DNA of 7,601 bases. It comes from Bacteroidota bacterium. GTDB lineage: Bacteria; Bacteroidota; Kryptoniia; Kryptoniales; JAKASW01. Location: positions 1 through 7,601 of the forward strand of contig JAJYOS010000297.1 in the NCBI GenBank assembly GCA_021796055.1, written 5' to 3'. Positions 6,833-7,601 of this stretch are shown here, in pieces (the first letter of the stretch is position 1; each line of letters starts with the position of its first letter). Made by a program: the position numbers and the translations under genes. The notes under the pieces were generated by a model that saw nothing but the letters and a program-made list of their open reading frames with translations, ran no database searches and was not told the origin of the DNA.

Positions 6833-7601
6833 TTAGAACGAGTAGGTAATTCCAAGTTGTATTCTTCGAGGGGGAGCGTAATAGTTCGCCCTCGTGTAAT
6901 AATCCTGAACTGTAGCTATACGCTGAGACGGATTGCTTTCCAGCAGGTGCTGCTCGTATAGAGACCATCCCGGCTGGCCGCTGTCGTAGAAAACGTCGAG
7001 GGCGTTCTTCGTGTCGAGGATATTGTCAATCCTCGCGAAGAGAGTGAACGTCGATCCGCCTACTCGGAAATCTTTGTATATGCGTGCGCTCAAATCGTAT
7101 ATCGCGGGTTTGACCTGCGAGTTATAGAGCAGCTCGCCTACGTTTGAGGTTGAAGTAAGTTGCGGCGTGTAAGGAGTTCCGCTCCCAAATCTGAATATCA
7201 GGCTTCCCCCCCAGTCGGCGACGCTCGCGTAGTTCAGCGTCGCGTTCACCGAATGCCTTTGGTCCCAATCCAGAGGAATGAGTTGGGTTTCCGGAAGTGT
7301 CCCACCTGTTCTGAGATTGTATGCGGCCTGCGGATCTGAAGCGTCACCTTTTGCTATCTGGAAAGTGTAATCGAGCGACGCCGAGATCCCTCCCGTAAAA
7401 CGCTTGTTGAACGACAGCACGATTCCCCGTATGTATGCGAAATCTGTGTTGACGTATTTACTGTAGATTGCAGATCCGCCATAGACGTACTCTATTTCGT
7501 TGAGAGTTCCGGCCAGATTTCTTATGTCGTTGAAGTAAGCCGTAATGTCCATCGCGATGTCTTCAGTCAGCTGCTGCTGAAGCCCCAGCTCTCCAGTGGT
7601 G
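6833..7601 (-). CDS. TonB-dependent outer-membrane receptor, C-terminal part (5' end outside the window)
   Basis: The frame stays open to the window edge, so only the last 255 residues are seen; the signal peptide, any carboxypeptidase-like domain and the plug lie outside. What is visible is the end of a TonB-dependent 22-strand barrel. Amphipathic beta segments alternate with loops, starting with an ELGLQQQLTEDIAMDITAYF stretch typical of these receptors. PLDWDQRH at about 109-116 of the fragment and an IDNILDTKNALDVFYDSGQ segment at about 191-209 follow, and the protein ends in ...QLGITYSF, with the terminal Phe expected of a BAM-inserted barrel. The family imports substrates across the outer membrane using TonB/ExbBD energy. 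The substrate cannot be told from this part. The loop and closing motifs look like Oar-like receptors of Ignavibacteria-type genomes rather than classical siderophore receptors (inference). It is followed after 15 nt by the 1234-residue surface protein gene, so the two are probably co-transcribed. An in-frame Met at 7552 is internal and is not the start. Confidence 0.87.
   Translation of the reverse strand, partial: TTGELGLQQQLTEDIAMDITAYFNDIRNLAGTLNEIEYVYGGSAIYSKYVNTDFAYIRGIVLSFNKRFTGGISASLDYTFQIAKGDASDPQAAYNLRTGGTLPETQLIPLDWDQRHSVNATLNYASVADWGGSLIFRFGSGTPYTPQLTSTSNVGELLYNSQVKPAIYDLSARIYKDFRVGGSTFTLFARIDNILDTKNALDVFYDSGQPGWSLYEQHLLESNPSQRIATVQDYYTRANYYAPPRRIQLGITYSF

Larger units (their letters stand above)
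2093..7601 (-). other. Probable operon: TonB-dependent receptor, large surface protein, PorV-like barrel
   Basis: Three same-strand genes with gaps of 15 and 12 nt, each gap holding the next ribosome binding site. All three products are predicted outer-membrane or surface proteins. The promoter must lie upstream, outside the window. Whether the CBM20-like gene after the 170-nt spacer belongs to the same unit is open. Confidence 0.75.

Noticed and set aside
6744..6968. Open frame of 74 codons on the minus strand bridging the receptor and large protein genes
   Set aside because: Out of frame with both neighbours, which have good starts, stops and spacing; it does not indicate a frameshift or fusion.

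Overview
The window looks like a chromosomal piece from a Gram-negative bacterium of the Bacteroidota/Ignavibacteriota (FCB) group. Three things in the sequence point there: a C-terminal type IX secretion (T9SS) type A sorting domain with the hallmark NYPNPFNPTT opening, a PorV/PorQ-family outer-membrane barrel, and a TonB-dependent receptor of the type common in that group. The exact lineage (Ignavibacteria, Kryptonia or a relative) is an inference and cannot be fixed from this stretch. Base composition looks mid-range and even across the window, with no sign of a recently transferred island.

Every supported gene is on the minus strand, so transcription runs from high to low coordinates. In that order: (1) the C-terminal 255 residues of a TonB-dependent outer-membrane receptor (7601-6833, 5' end outside the window); (2) a 1234-residue exported protein with Asp-rich segments, a fibronectin type III-like domain and a C-terminal sorting-like domain (6817-3113); (3) a PorV/PorQ-family barrel (3100-2093); (4) a 537-residue secreted protein with three CBM20-like (starch-binding-like) modules and a canonical T9SS type A tail (1922-309); (5) the first 55 codons of a further exported protein (167-1, 3' end outside the window).

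Genes 1 to 3 are almost certainly co-transcribed, because the gaps are only 15 and 12 nt and each contains the ribosome binding site of the next gene. A 170-nt spacer separates gene 3 from gene 4. A 141-nt spacer containing a perfect 12-bp inverted repeat separates gene 4 from gene 5. No clear promoter could be recognised in either spacer.

The genes suggest a surface-assembly cassette: a TonB-dependent barrel, a very large surface protein with a sorting tail, and a PorV-like barrel of the kind that carries such tails in T9SS, followed by a surface glycan-binding protein. A role in polymer or glycan capture is plausible from the CBM20-like modules but not proven. No RNA genes, CRISPR arrays, insertion sequences or prophage genes were seen.
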